A stretch of DNA of 64,000 bases from Thalassobacillus devorans (GTDB taxonomy: Bacteria > Bacillota > Bacilli > Bacillales > Halobacillaceae): NCBI RefSeq assembly GCF_900176565.1, contig NZ_FXEH01000005.1, positions 271,383-335,382 on the forward strand, read 5' to 3'. A model generated the notes under the pieces. The model was given only the letters and a program-made list of their open reading frames with translations, was not told the DNA's origin and searched no databases. Of the stretch, positions 1 through 9,495 are shown piece by piece. The position numbers and the translations under genes were made by a program. Position 1 is the first letter of the stretch. Every line of letters begins with the position of its first letter.

Positions 1-634
1 AATGTTCTGCTGAACCAGCCCCGCCGGAAGCAATAACCGGAACGTTGACAACTTTTTGGACAGCTTGCAGCATCGCGAGATCGAAACCTGTTTTTTCACC
101 GTCCTGGTTCATTGAGGTCAGCAGAATCTCTCCCGCTCCTAATCGAACAGCCTCCTTAGCCCAATCCTCAAGAAGCCAGTCCGTCGGTTTTCGTCCGCCA
201 TGGGTATATACCCTCCAAGTCTCAACTTCAGAATCAAACCGGGCATCAATTGCCACGACAATACATTGAGTACCAAAGTAGTCGGAACTTTCTTTGATCA
301 AATCCGGTCTTCTGACAGCAGCAGAATTTAAAGAAACCTTGTCCGCACCTGCACGGAGGATCGCCCTGATATCTTCCAGTGATCCGATTCCACCACCTAC
401 AGTAAAAGGAATCGCTAATTCAGAAGCAACTTGCCGGACCACATCGATCATCGTCTTCCTTCCCTCATGAGTGGCTGAAATATCCAAAAAGACAAGCTCA
501 TCGGCACCTTGTTCATCGTAAACCTTTGCCAGTTCGACTGGGTCACCGGCATCTCGGATTTCTACAAACTGGATTCCTTTCACCACTCTTCCTTCCTTGA
601 CATCCAGGCAAGGAATAATTCGTTTGGCAAGCAT
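1..634 (-). CDS. hisF: Imidazole glycerol phosphate synthase cyclase subunit HisF (3' end outside window)
   Basis: HisF is the TIM-barrel cyclase that joins with HisH to turn PRFAR plus ammonia into imidazole glycerol phosphate and AICAR. Read from the ATG at 634, the protein begins [15 protein letters not shown]. The two catalytic aspartates fall exactly where the family has them, D11 in PCLDV and D130 in VAIDAR, and the phosphate-binding VGGGI and ASGGAG loops are present. About 211 of the usual 250 or so codons are inside the window; the C-terminus is lost at the left edge, not by mutation. The ATG shares its A with the hisA TGA stop, so the two are translationally coupled. hisI would be expected next, outside the window. 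Confidence 0.96.
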   Translation of the reverse strand, partial: MLAKRIIPCLDVKEGRVVKGIQFVEIRDAGDPVELAKVYDEQGADELVFLDISATHEGRKTMIDVVRQVASELAIPFTVGGGIGSLEDIRAILRAGADKVSLNSAAVRRPDLIKESSDYFGTQCIVVAIDARFDSEVETWRVYTHGGRKPTDWLLEDWAKEAVRLGAGEILLTSMNQDGEKTGFDLAMLQAVQKVVNVPVIASGGAGSAEH

Positions 635-1362
635 CACGCTTCCTCCTTCAAGGCATCTTCAAGGGAGAATTGGTTTGTATAAAGAGCTTTTCCTACGATG
701 GAACCGATCACTTTGCTTGATTGATATTGTTTCAGTTCACGAAGATCTTCCAGACCCTTAATACCCCCTGATGCGATAACATTAGTGTTGGTCTCTTCAG
801 CTAAACGGACAATTTCTTTTGTGTTAGGCCCAGAAAGCATCCCATCCTTGGCAATATCAGTGTAAATAAATGTTTCGGCTCCGGCTTCAGCCAGTTCCTT
901 TCCAAGAGATACGGCAGTTACTTCAGAACTTTCCAGCCAGCCGTCCGTGGCAACATAACCATCTCTGGCATCGAGTCCGATGGCAATCTGGTGTTTGAAT
1001 TTAGCGAGCAATTCTTTAGTAAGCTCCAGATTACGAATAGCCAGGGAGCCGATAATTACACGATCGACACCTTGTTCTAAATAAAAACGGACATCCTCTT
1101 CCGAACGGATGCCTCCTCCAATCTGTACGGAGCACGATAATTCTTTAGCTGTTCGAATCACATGCCTGGCATTCTGTCTGGATCCCTCTTTCGCCCCATC
1201 GAGATCGACCATATGAATCCAGCTGGCTCCAGCTTCCGCAAACCCTGCCGCGACTTCGAATGGATTTTCTCCATAAACGGTTTCTTTATTAAAGTCCCCC
1301 TGCTCCAGGCGGACGCATTTCCCATCCCGCATATCGATCGCCGGGTAAATCGTAAAACTCAT
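634..1362 (-). CDS. hisA: ProFAR isomerase HisA
   Basis: Phosphoribosylformimino-5-aminoimidazole carboxamide ribotide isomerase performs the Amadori rearrangement that makes the HisF/HisH substrate. At 242 aa it is full length. It is a (beta/alpha)8 barrel homologous to HisF: the catalytic pair is D10 in [10 protein letters not shown] and D131 in GLDARDG, with phosphate-binding IGGGI near residue 82 and ASGGI near 200. The ATG overlaps the hisH stop by 4 nt (ATGA), and its own stop overlaps the hisF start, so it sits inside a tightly coupled operon. Confidence 0.97.
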   Translation of the reverse strand: MSFTIYPAIDMRDGKCVRLEQGDFNKETVYGENPFEVAAGFAEAGASWIHMVDLDGAKEGSRQNARHVIRTAKELSCSVQIGGGIRSEEDVRFYLEQGVDRVIIGSLAIRNLELTKELLAKFKHQIAIGLDARDGYVATDGWLESSEVTAVSLGKELAEAGAETFIYTDIAKDGMLSGPNTKEIVRLAEETNTNVIASGGIKGLEDLRELKQYQSSKVIGSIVGKALYTNQFSLEDALKEEA

Positions 1363-2006
1363 TCCTGGGTCCCTCCTTGTTCAGGTACAATTTTCTTGCA
1401 AAAATTCTCTAACAACTGCATGCCGGCTCTGCTGCTCTTCTCCGGATGGAACTGGCTGGCGTATAACGAACCTTTGCCCACTATGCCAGGAACTTCCACA
1501 TGGTAATCCGCAGTAGCAAGCAATACCGAACGATCTTCCGTAAAGACATAATAGGAGTGGACAAAATAGACGTATTCGTTATTAATATCTTCCAGTAACG
1601 GATGGTCAGGCTGCTGGATATCAAGCCGGTTCCACCCCATATGTGGAACTTTATAAGAAGAGCCCTGTTCATCTATCCCAGGAAATCTTACTATTCTGCC
1701 AGGAAGAAGACCAAGTCCTTCCGTCAGCTGGTTCTCTTCGCTTTCTTCGAATAATAATTGCATGCCGAGACAAATCCCATAAATTGGAACTCCAGCTTCC
1801 GCTTTTTCCTTAATGAATTCTACAAAACCATGCTGCTTTAAAGCCTTGACAGCATCAGGAAAAGCTCCTACACCTGGAAGAATATATCCGTCACAATCAG
1901 CAATATGCTCAGGTCGGTCTCCGAATTTATAAGAGACATCCAGCCGCTCTAATGCTTTGGACACGCTGAACAAGTTGCCCATGCCATAATCAATGATACC
2001 TATCAT
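1359..2006 (-). CDS. hisH: Imidazole glycerol phosphate synthase glutaminase subunit HisH
   Basis: Class I glutamine amidotransferase that releases ammonia for HisF. The triad is visible: C79 in YGICLGMQ, then H187 and E189 in QFHPEKS. I start it at the ATG at 2006 ([11 protein letters not shown], 215 aa). It lies about 7-9 nt after a GGAAG Shine-Dalgarno, whereas the upstream in-frame TTG at 2012 is only 3 nt from it. It follows hisB with almost no gap and overlaps hisA by 4 nt. Confidence 0.96.
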   Translation of the reverse strand: MIGIIDYGMGNLFSVSKALERLDVSYKFGDRPEHIADCDGYILPGVGAFPDAVKALKQHGFVEFIKEKAEAGVPIYGICLGMQLLFEESEENQLTEGLGLLPGRIVRFPGIDEQGSSYKVPHMGWNRLDIQQPDHPLLEDINNEYVYFVHSYYVFTEDRSVLLATADYHVEVPGIVGKGSLYASQFHPEKSSRAGMQLLENFCKKIVPEQGGTQE

Positions 2007-2008
2007 AA

Positions 2009-2602
2009 TCAAAGACTTCCTTTCGTGCTTGGCACCCCTTGAATTCTTGGGTCAATTTGTGTCGCTTCATCCAAAGCACGCGCCAGCGCTTTGAACATAG
2101 CTTCTACAATGTGATGACTGTTGTGCCCATGGTGAAGGACGATATGTAAATTGATCCTGGCTTCCAGGGCGAATTTCCAGAAAAACTCGTGCACATTTTC
2201 CGTATCAAAGGTTCCTATTTTCGCAGCAGGAATCTCTGCCTTCCATTCCAAATGTGGACGGTCACTTAAATCGACGGCAACCGTCACCAATGTTTCATCC
2301 ATCGGCAGGGTCATCGAACCATACCGTTTGATACCTGCCTTATCTCCAACCGCCTGACGAAATGCTTGGCCAAGACAGATGCCAATATCTTCTGTCGTAT
2401 GATGATCATCAACATCCACGTCCCCGTGACCTTTTACTTCCATATCAAATAACCCGTGCTTACTAAACAGCTCCAGCATATGAGCTAAAAATGGGACCTG
2501 GACATCAAGCTCCTGTTTGCCACTTCCATCCAGGTCAATTTTAAGACTGATGTCAGTCTCTCTTGTTTTCCGGTCGATGGCAGCCATACGCTTATTACTC
2601 AT
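2009..2602 (-). CDS. hisB: Imidazoleglycerol-phosphate dehydratase HisB
   Basis: Mn-dependent dehydratase of the sixth histidine step, in the monofunctional form (197 aa, no phosphatase domain). The two diagnostic metal-binding motifs are present: HHTTEDIGI in the first half and [15 protein letters not shown] in the second half. The frame stays open upstream, but the ATG at 2602 ([11 protein letters not shown]) has an AAGGAG site 7 nt before it and gives the family length, so I reject the longer start. It overlaps the end of hisD by 8 nt, with the Shine-Dalgarno inside hisD. Confidence 0.96.
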   Translation of the reverse strand: MSNKRMAAIDRKTRETDISLKIDLDGSGKQELDVQVPFLAHMLELFSKHGLFDMEVKGHGDVDVDDHHTTEDIGICLGQAFRQAVGDKAGIKRYGSMTLPMDETLVTVAVDLSDRPHLEWKAEIPAAKIGTFDTENVHEFFWKFALEARINLHIVLHHGHNSHHIVEAMFKALARALDEATQIDPRIQGVPSTKGSL

Positions 2603-3872
2603 CTTTTGTCTCCTTTCTAGACTCCACTGCTCTGGCATGTGCTTCCAGCCCTTCGAGTCTGGCAAAACGGGCAATCTTTTCGTGGTTTTCACGCCAGGCT
2701 CGTTCACTGTAAGAAATAATGCTTGATTTCTTTATAAAATCGTCAACGTTCAGCGGACTTGAAAATCTTGCTGTTCCATTGGTCGGTAATACATGGTTTG
2801 GTCCGGCGAAATAATCACCGATCGGTTCACTGCTGTACCTTCCAAGAAATATAGCGCCCGCATGCTTAATTTTTGCTAACTGTTCGAACGGAGCAGATGT
2901 AACTACTTCCAGGTGCTCAGGAGCAATTTCGTTGATGGTGTCTTCCGCTTCTTCCATCGATTCACACAGAACGATCGCTCCATAGTCTTCCACGCTTTTC
3001 CGGGCGATTTCTTCTCGGGGTAATGCTTGCAGCTGGCGGTCCACTTCGGCTTGAACTGCTCCTGCCAGGAATTCACTGGTTGTGACCAGTACGCTCGAGG
3101 AACGGACATCATGTTCAGCCTGTGAAAGTAAGTCAGCGGCTACTTCTTCCGGTCGTGCGGTATCATCTGCAAGAATAGCGATTTCACTTGGCCCTGCAAT
3201 CATATCAATAGCAACGTCACCGAAAACTTCCCGCTTGGCGAGCGCAACAAAAACGTTTCCTGGTCCCACAATCTTATCAACAGGAGCAATGGTATCTGTT
3301 CCATAAGCCAAAGCAGCCACGGCTTGTGCTCCGCCGACTTTATAGATTTCATCGACACCCAGAAGGTCAGCAGCCACCAATACTCCTGGCGGCAGTGTTC
3401 CATCAGGGCCTGGAGGAGTAGTCATGGCTATCCGTTCCACACCTGCTACCTGAGCAGGAATGACATTCATAAAAACAGAAGATGGATAGGCTGCTGTTCC
3501 GCCCGGTACATAGACTCCCGCAGCATCAATCGGTGTGATTTTCTGCCCGAGAATCGTGCCATCCTCCTGCGCGTCAAACCAGGAAGTGGACTTCTGTTTC
3601 GTATGGAAGCTACGTATGTTGGCAGCAGCTTCTTTCAATACCTCAACCAGTTCTCCATCCATTAGCCTGTATGCCTGTTCAATTTCCGCTTTTTCAACCT
3701 TAACATTATCCAAAGTCACGCCATCAAATTTTTCCGTATAAGAGCGGAGAGCCTCTTCGCCTTTTTCTTTCACGTCAGCGATGATTGCTTTGACGGCCGC
3801 TCGTTGTTCTTCTGTTCCTGCATCCACACTGCGTTTGAATGAAGTGATTTCATTCTTTTTCAGGATTTTCAT
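2595..3872 (-). CDS. hisD: Histidinol dehydrogenase HisD
   Basis: Zn-dependent, NAD-using enzyme that oxidises L-histidinol to histidine in two steps. It is 425 aa, the normal size. Recognisable blocks are [19 protein letters not shown], the [12 protein letters not shown] segment, the SQAEHD metal/substrate region and the late APEHLE motif holding the general base pair Glu-His. The start overlaps the hisG stop by 4 nt, so it is coupled to hisG. No oddities in the sequence. Confidence 0.97.
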   Translation of the reverse strand: MKILKKNEITSFKRSVDAGTEEQRAAVKAIIADVKEKGEEALRSYTEKFDGVTLDNVKVEKAEIEQAYRLMDGELVEVLKEAAANIRSFHTKQKSTSWFDAQEDGTILGQKITPIDAAGVYVPGGTAAYPSSVFMNVIPAQVAGVERIAMTTPPGPDGTLPPGVLVAADLLGVDEIYKVGGAQAVAALAYGTDTIAPVDKIVGPGNVFVALAKREVFGDVAIDMIAGPSEIAILADDTARPEEVAADLLSQAEHDVRSSSVLVTTSEFLAGAVQAEVDRQLQALPREEIARKSVEDYGAIVLCESMEEAEDTINEIAPEHLEVVTSAPFEQLAKIKHAGAIFLGRYSSEPIGDYFAGPNHVLPTNGTARFSSPLNVDDFIKKSSIISYSERAWRENHEKIARFARLEGLEAHARAVESRKETKDE

Positions 3873-4507
3873 ACATAGTCCTCCCCTACCACTTCACTCA
3901 ATTGGTTGACCATTTCATCAATTTCCTTGCTTTTCAATCGGTAGCTCACAGGATTGACAATCAACCGCGATGTAATTCCGACAATTTTTTCATACTCTAC
4001 TAACCCGTTTTCTTTCAAGGTTCTTCCAGTAGAAACGATATCCACAATCCGGTCTGCGAGCCCGATTAACGGAGCGATTTCAATCGAGCCGTTCAGTGGA
4101 ATGATTTCAATTTGCTCTCCTTGCTCACGAAAGTAATCAGAGGCTACTTTTGGATATTTTGTCGCTATCTTCGGAGCGATTTTGCTGAGCGGCTGATCCG
4201 GAAGGCCGGCCACAGCGATGTAACAAGGACTGATGCCAAGGTCAAGCACTTCGTAAACATCACGGTCCTGCTCCAATAGGACATCTTTCCCGGCGATCCC
4301 GATATCGGCTGTCCCATATTCTACATACGTCACCACATCCATCGGTTTGGCCATCATGATCCGTAAATTCTGTTCCGGGAACTCCAATATCAATTTCCTT
4401 GATTCCTCTTGGTTGGACAGGAGGTCATATCCTGCTTGCTTCATCAGCTCAGCTGCTTCTTCAAAGATCCGTCCTTTTGGCATAGCAATTGTCAAAGGTT
4501 TACGCAT
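3869..4507 (-). CDS. hisG: ATP phosphoribosyltransferase catalytic subunit HisG, short form
   Basis: First committed enzyme of histidine synthesis, joining ATP and PRPP. At about 212 aa this is the short form, which lacks the C-terminal regulatory ACT-like domain and needs HisZ as partner. The N-terminal [10 protein letters not shown] and the PRPP-binding region [14 protein letters not shown] identify it. In-frame GTG 4516, ATG 4510 and ATG 4507 follow each other. GGAGG at 4516-4520 covers the GTG, so one of the two ATGs is used; I give 4507. It overlaps the 3' end of hisZ by 8 nt. Confidence 0.95.
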   Translation of the reverse strand: MRKPLTIAMPKGRIFEEAAELMKQAGYDLLSNQEESRKLILEFPEQNLRIMMAKPMDVVTYVEYGTADIGIAGKDVLLEQDRDVYEVLDLGISPCYIAVAGLPDQPLSKIAPKIATKYPKVASDYFREQGEQIEIIPLNGSIEIAPLIGLADRIVDIVSTGRTLKENGLVEYEKIVGITSRLIVNPVSYRLKSKEIDEMVNQLSEVVGEDYV

Positions 4508-5684
4508 CATGGCCACCTCCTGTCGTCAAATCAATCGCTTCTACAAGTTCTGCTTTGAATTGCTGCAGGTCAGGAACCTGATCTACATGCTGTAGTAATA
4601 CTCTTTTCCCTTCTTGTCGAAGATTTTGTGCCTGTTTTAATCCATCAGTAAATGTGTCGTCATCAACCAGGATGCCAATCCGTTCGTCTCCGTTGGACTG
4701 TTTGGCAAGCGCTTCTACCAGACGTTCAAGATGGATGGCGAATCCGGTAGCAGAGGCATTTAATTGGAAAGAAGGAAGCAATTGATCATAACGTCCGCCA
4801 TTACATAACAAGGAGCCTAAGTTAGGGGCATACCCTTCAAAAAGAATGCCAGTGTAATAGTCCATATGACTGATCAAGTTGAGGTCGAAACTGACGTACT
4901 GCTCCACTTGATACTGCTTCAGTATCTTGTACAGCTGCTTCAGTTCATTAATAGCCTGCAGGCATTCCTGATTACGGGCAAGTGACTTGCTTTGGTCGAA
5001 CACTTCATCTTCTCCCCGCAACTTCAACAGCCCCATCAACGCCCGCTTTGCTTCGTCATGTAATGGGAGAGCTTTAACCGCTTCCTGATAGCCAACGTGA
5101 TTTTTCCGATAGAGGTAGCTCATCAATTCTTCTGTTAACGCCGAATCGTCATCACCAAGTATTTCTTTGAAAAAGCAACGGACATATCCGACATGACCGA
5201 TTGTAATCTGAAAATCTTGCAAACCTGCCCGTTGAAGAGAACGGATCAACAGGGCAATTACTTCGGCATCTCCATAAGAAGAATGATCGCCAATCAGTTC
5301 TGTTCCAACCTGTTCAAATTGGGCCGGCTTTCCTCCTTCTGTCTGCTGCGCACGAAAAACAGGTCCATCATAAGCTAAACGAAGCGGGAATTCTGCACGC
5401 TTGAGCTGAGACGCCGCCACACGCGCAATCGGAGCAGTCATATCCGGTCGCAATACAAGGGAATGACCTTGTTGATCCAGTAGTTTGAACAATTGCTGGT
5501 CCAAGGTAGCACTCGCTTCTCCAACTGTCTCATAATACTCCAATATTGGTGTATCCATAAACATGTAACCGAAGTTTGAGATTTCTTCTGTCAATAATTC
5601 ACGAGCTTGTTTCTTCTGATTATAAAAAAAGGGAAGCGTGTCCCGCATTCCCAGTGGCTTTTCAAACATTAACCGCTTTGCCAT
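4500..5684 (-). CDS. hisZ: ATP phosphoribosyltransferase regulatory subunit HisZ
   Basis: A histidyl-tRNA synthetase paralogue that has lost aminoacylation and acts as the histidine-sensing regulatory subunit of short-form HisG. The 394-aa protein has class II synthetase features: [12 protein letters not shown] at the start, motif 2-like [14 protein letters not shown] and PVFRAQ near residues 90-120, and [13 protein letters not shown] chose the ATG at 5684 because an AAAGGA site lies 8 nt upstream; a longer frame to 5714 has no such site. It is the first gene of the his operon, about 45 nt from the predicted transcription start. Confidence 0.95.
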   Translation of the reverse strand: MAKRLMFEKPLGMRDTLPFFYNQKKQARELLTEEISNFGYMFMDTPILEYYETVGEASATLDQQLFKLLDQQGHSLVLRPDMTAPIARVAASQLKRAEFPLRLAYDGPVFRAQQTEGGKPAQFEQVGTELIGDHSSYGDAEVIALLIRSLQRAGLQDFQITIGHVGYVRCFFKEILGDDDSALTEELMSYLYRKNHVGYQEAVKALPLHDEAKRALMGLLKLRGEDEVFDQSKSLARNQECLQAINELKQLYKILKQYQVEQYVSFDLNLISHMDYYTGILFEGYAPNLGSLLCNGGRYDQLLPSFQLNASATGFAIHLERLVEALAKQSNGDERIGILVDDDTFTDGLKQAQNLRQEGKRVLLQHVDQVPDLQQFKAELVEAIDLTTGGGHDA

Positions 5685-5736
5685 GGAGTGCATCCTTTCT
5701 TTTTGAGAATCCATTCGAATCCTTTAGCTTGCTAAT

Positions 5737-5765
5737 ATGATAACGTAATAAAGATAGTCCGTCAA
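5737..5765 (-). promoter_or_regulatory. Sigma-A promoter of the his operon
   Basis: Reading the minus strand, TTGACG (5765-5760) and TATCAT (5742-5737) are separated by exactly 17 nt, each matching the consensus at 5 of 6 positions. Transcription would begin near 5730, leaving a leader of about 45 nt before hisZ. That is too short for a T-box, and none is visible. Confidence 0.75.
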
Positions 5766-5909
5766 ACAAAACTGGCTATTTTATTTGTTCCCTTTTCGTG
5801 ACCGAGTAGAACCCCTTTGTCGCTTAATTAATCAAATTAGTATATGTACCTCTCCTTATATTAGCCGATTTTAGCATGTTTTAGCTTATTTTATGGGCCA
5901 AATGAAAAA

Positions 5910-5945
5910 CCCCGGTCAGGAAAACACTCGTTTTCCTGACCGGGG
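5910..5945 (-). terminator. Rho-independent terminator after glpD
   Basis: A perfect 16-bp stem (CCCCGGTCAGGAAAAC and its complement) closes on a 4-nt loop. On the minus strand it is followed by TTTTTCATTT, starting 14 nt after the glpD stop. Confidence 0.93.
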
Positions 5946-5958
5946 TAACCATTCAAAA

Positions 5959-7632
5959 CTAGGCCATCATTGGCTCTGCAGGTTCTACTGCTTCTTTCAA
6001 TAGCTGGTCTAGTTCTTTTGTATAAGCATTTCTCTGCGTCTCATTCCAGTTCAGTTCTTTTGCCATATAAGCAATTACCGCATCCTTGTGCTGGTGGACC
6101 CAGGCAATGTTAAAGAATAAAGCACCGGTCCGGCGAACGAAAAAGTCAACGGGCCGATAGACCAGTTCGTATTCCAGCCCATATTGCAGCATCGCAAATG
6201 TGACACGCTCGATACCTGCAGCCTCTGCTCTCTCTTTTCCTTGTTCATAAAAATCAAAGACAAGACCGACGTTTGATCCATATAAATCTGCCAGTTCTCG
6301 TGCCTTTTCCTCGGGAAGCCCGATCGCTTTTCCCTGGCTCGTTTTCTCCTCCAGAAAGCTGTCAAATCCTTTTGCTCCGCCAACGTTTCCGCCTGATATT
6401 GGCATATACTTTGTCTCTGAATCAGAATAACGGATTCCTTCTTCTTCCGTAAACATGTCACGAACAATATCGATAACTGTTTCCGCCATTTTGCGATAGC
6501 CGGTCAGTTTTCCACCAGCCATGGAAATAAGTCCGGAATCGGAAATGAATATTTCATCTTTTCGGGAAATTTCAGATGGGTCTTTCCCTTCTTCATGAAT
6601 CAACGGTCGTAAACCTGCCCAGCTCGATTCGACATCTTCCACGGTGATATCTACCGTCGGGAACATATAATTGATCGAATCGATTAAATACGTACGATCT
6701 TCTTCCGTCATGGTTGGATGTGCAATATCCCCTTCATAAGTTGTATCGGTGGTACCGACGTAGGTTTTTCCATCACGGGGAATCGCGAAAACCATTCGTC
6801 CGTCTGGAGTATCAAAATAGATTGCTTGCCTTAAAGGGAAACGTTCTCCATCAAAAACCAAGTGGACACCTTTCGTCAAATGAAGTGTTTTCCCCTTTTT
6901 GGAACCGTCAATTTCCCGCAGCTGATCCACCCATGGACCTCCTGCATTGATTATTTTCTTCGCTCGAATGGTGTAACGCTTCCCGTCGGTTTGATCTTCT
7001 ACTACAGCCCCGGTAATTTTAGCTTCATCGTCGTAGTTGAAATCAACTACTTTAGCATAGTTGGCTGCCAGGGCGCCATGCTCTACTGATTTTTTCATTA
7101 CTTCCAATGTCAAGCGTGCATCATCCGTTTTATATTCCACATAAAAACCTGCGCCCCTCAAATTATCACGTTTAATCAAAGGCTCCCGTTCTATCGCTTC
7201 TTCTGCTGAAAACATGGTTCTCCGTTCTGATTTTTTCACACCGGCAAGGTAATCATAGACACGCAGGCCAAGGTTGGTGGAAAGAGGTCCGAATGTTCCC
7301 CCTTTGTGGAAGGGCAGCATCATCCATTCAGGCGTAGTTACATGCGGACCATTTTGATAGACAATTTCTCTTTCTTTCCCTACTTCTGCCACCATTTTCA
7401 CTTCGAATTGTTTTAAATATCGCAAACCACCGTGGACCAGCTTCGTCGATCTGCTGGAGGTTCCTGCTGCAAAATCCTGCATTTCTACAACTGCTGTTTT
7501 CATCCCACGCGATGCGGCATCCAGGGCTATACCCGCTCCTGTAATACCTCCCCCTATGATCAAAACATCCAATGTCTCTTCGGTCATGCTTTTCAATGTT
7601 TCCTGACGTTCATAACTTGAAAATTGACTCAT
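5959..7632 (-). CDS. glpD: Aerobic glycerol-3-phosphate dehydrogenase GlpD
   Basis: FAD-dependent membrane-associated enzyme oxidising glycerol 3-phosphate to dihydroxyacetone phosphate and passing electrons to menaquinone. The 557-aa length matches the family. The dinucleotide fold is at about residues 22-40 (VLIIGGGITGAGIALDA), followed by the glpD signature RSTKLVHGGLRYL and the C-terminal glycerol phosphate oxidase cap. It is a single-gene transcript with its own promoter at 7831-7859 and a leader terminator at 7745-7795. glpF and glpK are not next to it, unlike B. subtilis glpFK-glpD. Confidence 0.97.
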   Translation of the reverse strand: MSQFSSYERQETLKSMTEETLDVLIIGGGITGAGIALDAASRGMKTAVVEMQDFAAGTSSRSTKLVHGGLRYLKQFEVKMVAEVGKEREIVYQNGPHVTTPEWMMLPFHKGGTFGPLSTNLGLRVYDYLAGVKKSERRTMFSAEEAIEREPLIKRDNLRGAGFYVEYKTDDARLTLEVMKKSVEHGALAANYAKVVDFNYDDEAKITGAVVEDQTDGKRYTIRAKKIINAGGPWVDQLREIDGSKKGKTLHLTKGVHLVFDGERFPLRQAIYFDTPDGRMVFAIPRDGKTYVGTTDTTYEGDIAHPTMTEEDRTYLIDSINYMFPTVDITVEDVESSWAGLRPLIHEEGKDPSEISRKDEIFISDSGLISMAGGKLTGYRKMAETVIDIVRDMFTEEEGIRYSDSETKYMPISGGNVGGAKGFDSFLEEKTSQGKAIGLPEEKARELADLYGSNVGLVFDFYEQGKERAEAAGIERVTFAMLQYGLEYELVYRPVDFFVRRTGALFFNIAWVHQHKDAVIAYMAKELNWNETQRNAYTKELDQLLKEAVEPAEPMMA

Positions 7633-7697
7633 GATTAAACCTCTCCTTGTGTCTATACTTATGATGCGGTTGAATTCACCCTATATTTCCTTTCCCC

Positions 7698-7711
7698 ATA
7701 AACGCTTATTT
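7698..7711 (-). promoter_or_regulatory. Possible catabolite-responsive element in the glpD leader
   Basis: The minus strand reads AATAAGCGTTTATG, which matches the core of the CcpA cre consensus (TGTAAGCGTTTACA) at 10 of 14 positions; the outer bases deviate. Its place in the untranslated leader could act as a roadblock. This is a weak call from similarity alone. Confidence 0.25.
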
Positions 7712-7744
7712 CATGTATGGCAAAAGAGCAGGTTAACGAAAAAA

Positions 7745-7795
7745 AGAGACCACGAACATGCTTTATAGCCGTATCTATAAAGCAGCGTGGTCTCT
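7745..7795 (-). promoter_or_regulatory. GlpP-controlled leader terminator of glpD
   Basis: Within the roughly 190-nt glpD leader, the minus strand folds as AGAGACCACG ... CGTGGTCTCT with an inner GCTTTATA/TATAAAGC stem, directly followed by a run of T. This is an intrinsic terminator placed between promoter and gene. In B. subtilis the glpD leader terminator is read through only when GlpP binds glycerol 3-phosphate; glpP is the next coding gene here (8405-8947), so the same control is inferred. Confidence 0.82.
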
Positions 7796-7830
7796 CCGTT
7801 TCTCCAACCGAATCTTATTAACTTACTTTT

Positions 7831-7859
7831 ATTATAGCAGTAGCTGTTTCATTATACAA
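7831..7859 (-). promoter_or_regulatory. Promoter of glpD
   Basis: On the minus strand a perfect TATAAT (7836-7831) is preceded at 17 nt by TTGTAT (7859-7854). The -35 is poor (3 of 6), but the -10 and spacing are ideal and the position fits the leader terminator downstream. Confidence 0.65.
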
Positions 7860-7907
7860 TCAAGATCTACAAAACAGACGCACATTCAACTATCAGGCCA
7901 AAAAGTC

Positions 7908-8363
7908 GAAGACTTGATTTCGAGATGATTGTGGGGAGTTTAGGGGCGTTGGGGAAGGATTCGCTTTCCGCGGGGAAGACGGCAAGCCTCCTCGAGCTAA
8001 AGCTCTGCGGGGTCTTGCCAGTCTATCCTTTCCCGCAGGAGTCTCACCCTTCCCCCACGCCCCTTGCCATATAAGATACTCGAAATCGCGTGTGGAAAGT
8101 CCAGCCCTATTTTGTGATGAGAATCCTATTACAATGGTAAATTGACCGTATATTCTGCTCCAAAAGCACTCTATTTCTGATGGATGTTTCGAGAAACTAA
8201 CGAACGTATGGTGGCTGGGAAAACGGTGAGACTCCTGTGGGATGAACATGAGCGGTGAGATCCCGCAAGGCGTCGCCTGAGGAAGCTCACCACATGCCCA
8301 CGGAAAGCGATCCGTTTTCCTAGTCACCATAATTACTACCTAACGTCTCGAAACTGAGTCTTC
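7908..8363. repeat. Composite palindromic repeat, copy A
   Basis: This 456-bp non-coding element fills the gap between the glpP terminator and the glpD promoter. Its ends are imperfect inverted repeats, GAAGACTTGATTTCGAGA at 7908-7925 and TCTCGAAACTGAGTCTTC at 8346-8363. Inside are two palindromic units. Unit 1 (7916-8087) has a core 7943-8063 starting GGGGCGTTGGGGAAGG and ending in its near complement. Unit 2 (8187-8354) has a core 8208-8331 starting TATGGTGGCTGGGAAAACGG and ending likewise. Unit 2, reverse complemented, aligns with unit 1 across blocks such as CGCTTTCC, AGCCTCCTC, GCGGGGTCT and CAGGAGTCTCACC. No transposase is present. Open frames inside have no ribosome site or recognisable product. 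Confidence 0.88.
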
Positions 8364-8396
8364 CATTAAAGGGAGCTTATCTGTAACAAGAAAAAA

Positions 8397-8427
8397 GCAG
8401 CGATTTAGAAATTCCATAAATCGCTGC
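8397..8427 (-). terminator. Terminator overlapping the glpP stop
   Basis: The minus strand reads GCAGCGATTTA, a 9-nt loop, TAAATCGCTGC and then TTTTTTC. The upstream arm encodes the last residues of GlpP, so the terminator is built into the coding end. Confidence 0.88.
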
Positions 8428-8947
8428 GTGATGTTGAAATAGCAGCGGCACCGGCTTCAATCGCCTGGTCAACTTCCTGCTGATTGCGGATAAGACCGCC
8501 TGCTATGATAGGGATCCCCAGGGTTTCTTTGATAAATGCTATTTGCCCTGGTAAGATTCCGGGGAGCAGCTCGACATAATCCGGCTTCGTTTTCTGGATC
8601 AGTTTCAGGTTATGATCTATCGCATGACTATCAATCAAAAACATGCGCTGTATGGCTGTCATACGATACCTTTTACCCTGTTGAATCACGCTGGCTCTTG
8701 TAGAAATGACACCATCCGGCTTGATATCCTGACCGAGGAATTCCATGCCATAATCGTCCGTCTTTAAACCTTGAATTAAATCCGTGTGGACGAACACACG
8801 CTTCCCTGCCTTTTGGCCGTATCGAACCAAATGCTTCAACTGGGAAACTCTCGTATCCAATAAAACGATATAATCACTGTCGCTCTCCAGCAGCTTTTCA
8901 AAATCCTTCATCTTTTTCACCGCAGGGAGAATTTTCTGTTCAATCAT
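8405..8947 (-). CDS. glpP: Glycerol-3-phosphate responsive antiterminator GlpP
   Basis: GlpP is an mRNA-binding regulator that, with glycerol 3-phosphate, lets polymerase pass leader terminators of the glp genes. The 180-aa protein is a TIM-barrel-like family member with the characteristic blocks VLLDTRVSQLK, FVHTDLIQGL, DGVISTRASVIQQGK, FLIDSHA, DYVELLPGILPG and PIIAGGLIRNQQEV near the C-terminus. It overlaps yvoF by 4 nt (ATGA) and is the last gene of the hprK operon. It is not beside glpF/glpK as in B. subtilis. The glpD leader terminator just downstream is its probable target. Confidence 0.93.
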   Translation of the reverse strand: MIEQKILPAVKKMKDFEKLLESDSDYIVLLDTRVSQLKHLVRYGQKAGKRVFVHTDLIQGLKTDDYGMEFLGQDIKPDGVISTRASVIQQGKRYRMTAIQRMFLIDSHAIDHNLKLIQKTKPDYVELLPGILPGQIAFIKETLGIPIIAGGLIRNQQEVDQAIEAGAAAISTSRSDLWNF

Positions 8948-9489
8948 ATCTCCGGCCTGCCTTCCGTTGCAAAGAATTCATCCCGGTCCATCCGTTCCTG
9001 CAACTCCTCTTTCGTATAGATGATCCGCATTGGATTACCCCCGACGAAGCATCCCGCGGGCACATCTTTATGAACCAGGGTGCCTGCAGAAACAATGGCG
9101 CCGTCACCGATTTCCACTCCTGGGAGAATGGTTGAGTTTGCGCCGATCATGACTTCATTCCCGATTCTGACGTCCCCAAGCCGGTACTCTTTAATTAAAT
9201 ATTCATGAGCAAGTATCGTAGTATTATATCCAATCACGCTATTTTCGCCGACAAAAATCTTTTCCGGGAACATGACATCGAGCATCACCATCAGAGCAAA
9301 AGCTGTCTGATTCCCTACCTCCATACGGAGAAATTTTCGGTATAACCAATTTTTCATCCCTAGAAATGGGGTGTATCTGGCAGCCTGGATGACAAGGAAA
9401 TTCTTGACTACTTTCCAAAAGGGAACTGTTTTATAGATATGCCATAATGAATTGCCATGATCAACACGATACCTCTCTGTCTTACGCAT
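8944..9489 (-). CDS. yvoF: Hexapeptide-repeat acyltransferase (YvoF-like)
   Basis: This 181-aa protein belongs to the left-handed beta-helix acyltransferases (LacA/WbbJ type). The C-terminal half carries the imperfect hexapeptide repeats, for example RIGNEVMIGANSTILPGVEIGDGAIVSAG read in short turns, and ends with VGGNPMRII, the usual closing motif. The acyl donor is presumably acetyl-CoA; the acceptor is unknown. It lies 7 nt after ppaX and overlaps glpP, in the same order as the B. subtilis hprK-lgt-yvoD-ppaX-yvoF operon. Confidence 0.88.
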   Translation of the reverse strand: MRKTERYRVDHGNSLWHIYKTVPFWKVVKNFLVIQAARYTPFLGMKNWLYRKFLRMEVGNQTAFALMVMLDVMFPEKIFVGENSVIGYNTTILAHEYLIKEYRLGDVRIGNEVMIGANSTILPGVEIGDGAIVSAGTLVHKDVPAGCFVGGNPMRIIYTKEELQERMDRDEFFATEGRPEI

Positions 9490-9495
9490 GGGTGT

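Noticed and set aside
4508..4516. GTG start for hisG at 4516
   Set aside because: The GTG overlaps the GGAGG ribosome site; the ATGs downstream are properly spaced.
5685..5736. T-box or other amino-acid riboswitch before hisZ
   Set aside because: The predicted leader is only about 45 nt, with no specifier or antiterminator structure.
7893..8330. Open frame of 145 codons inside repeat copy A, and similar frames in copies B, C and D
   Set aside because: They lie on palindromic DNA, differ between copies, lack ribosome sites and have low-complexity Pro/Arg/Ser composition; best explained as open frames in a G/C-rich repeat.
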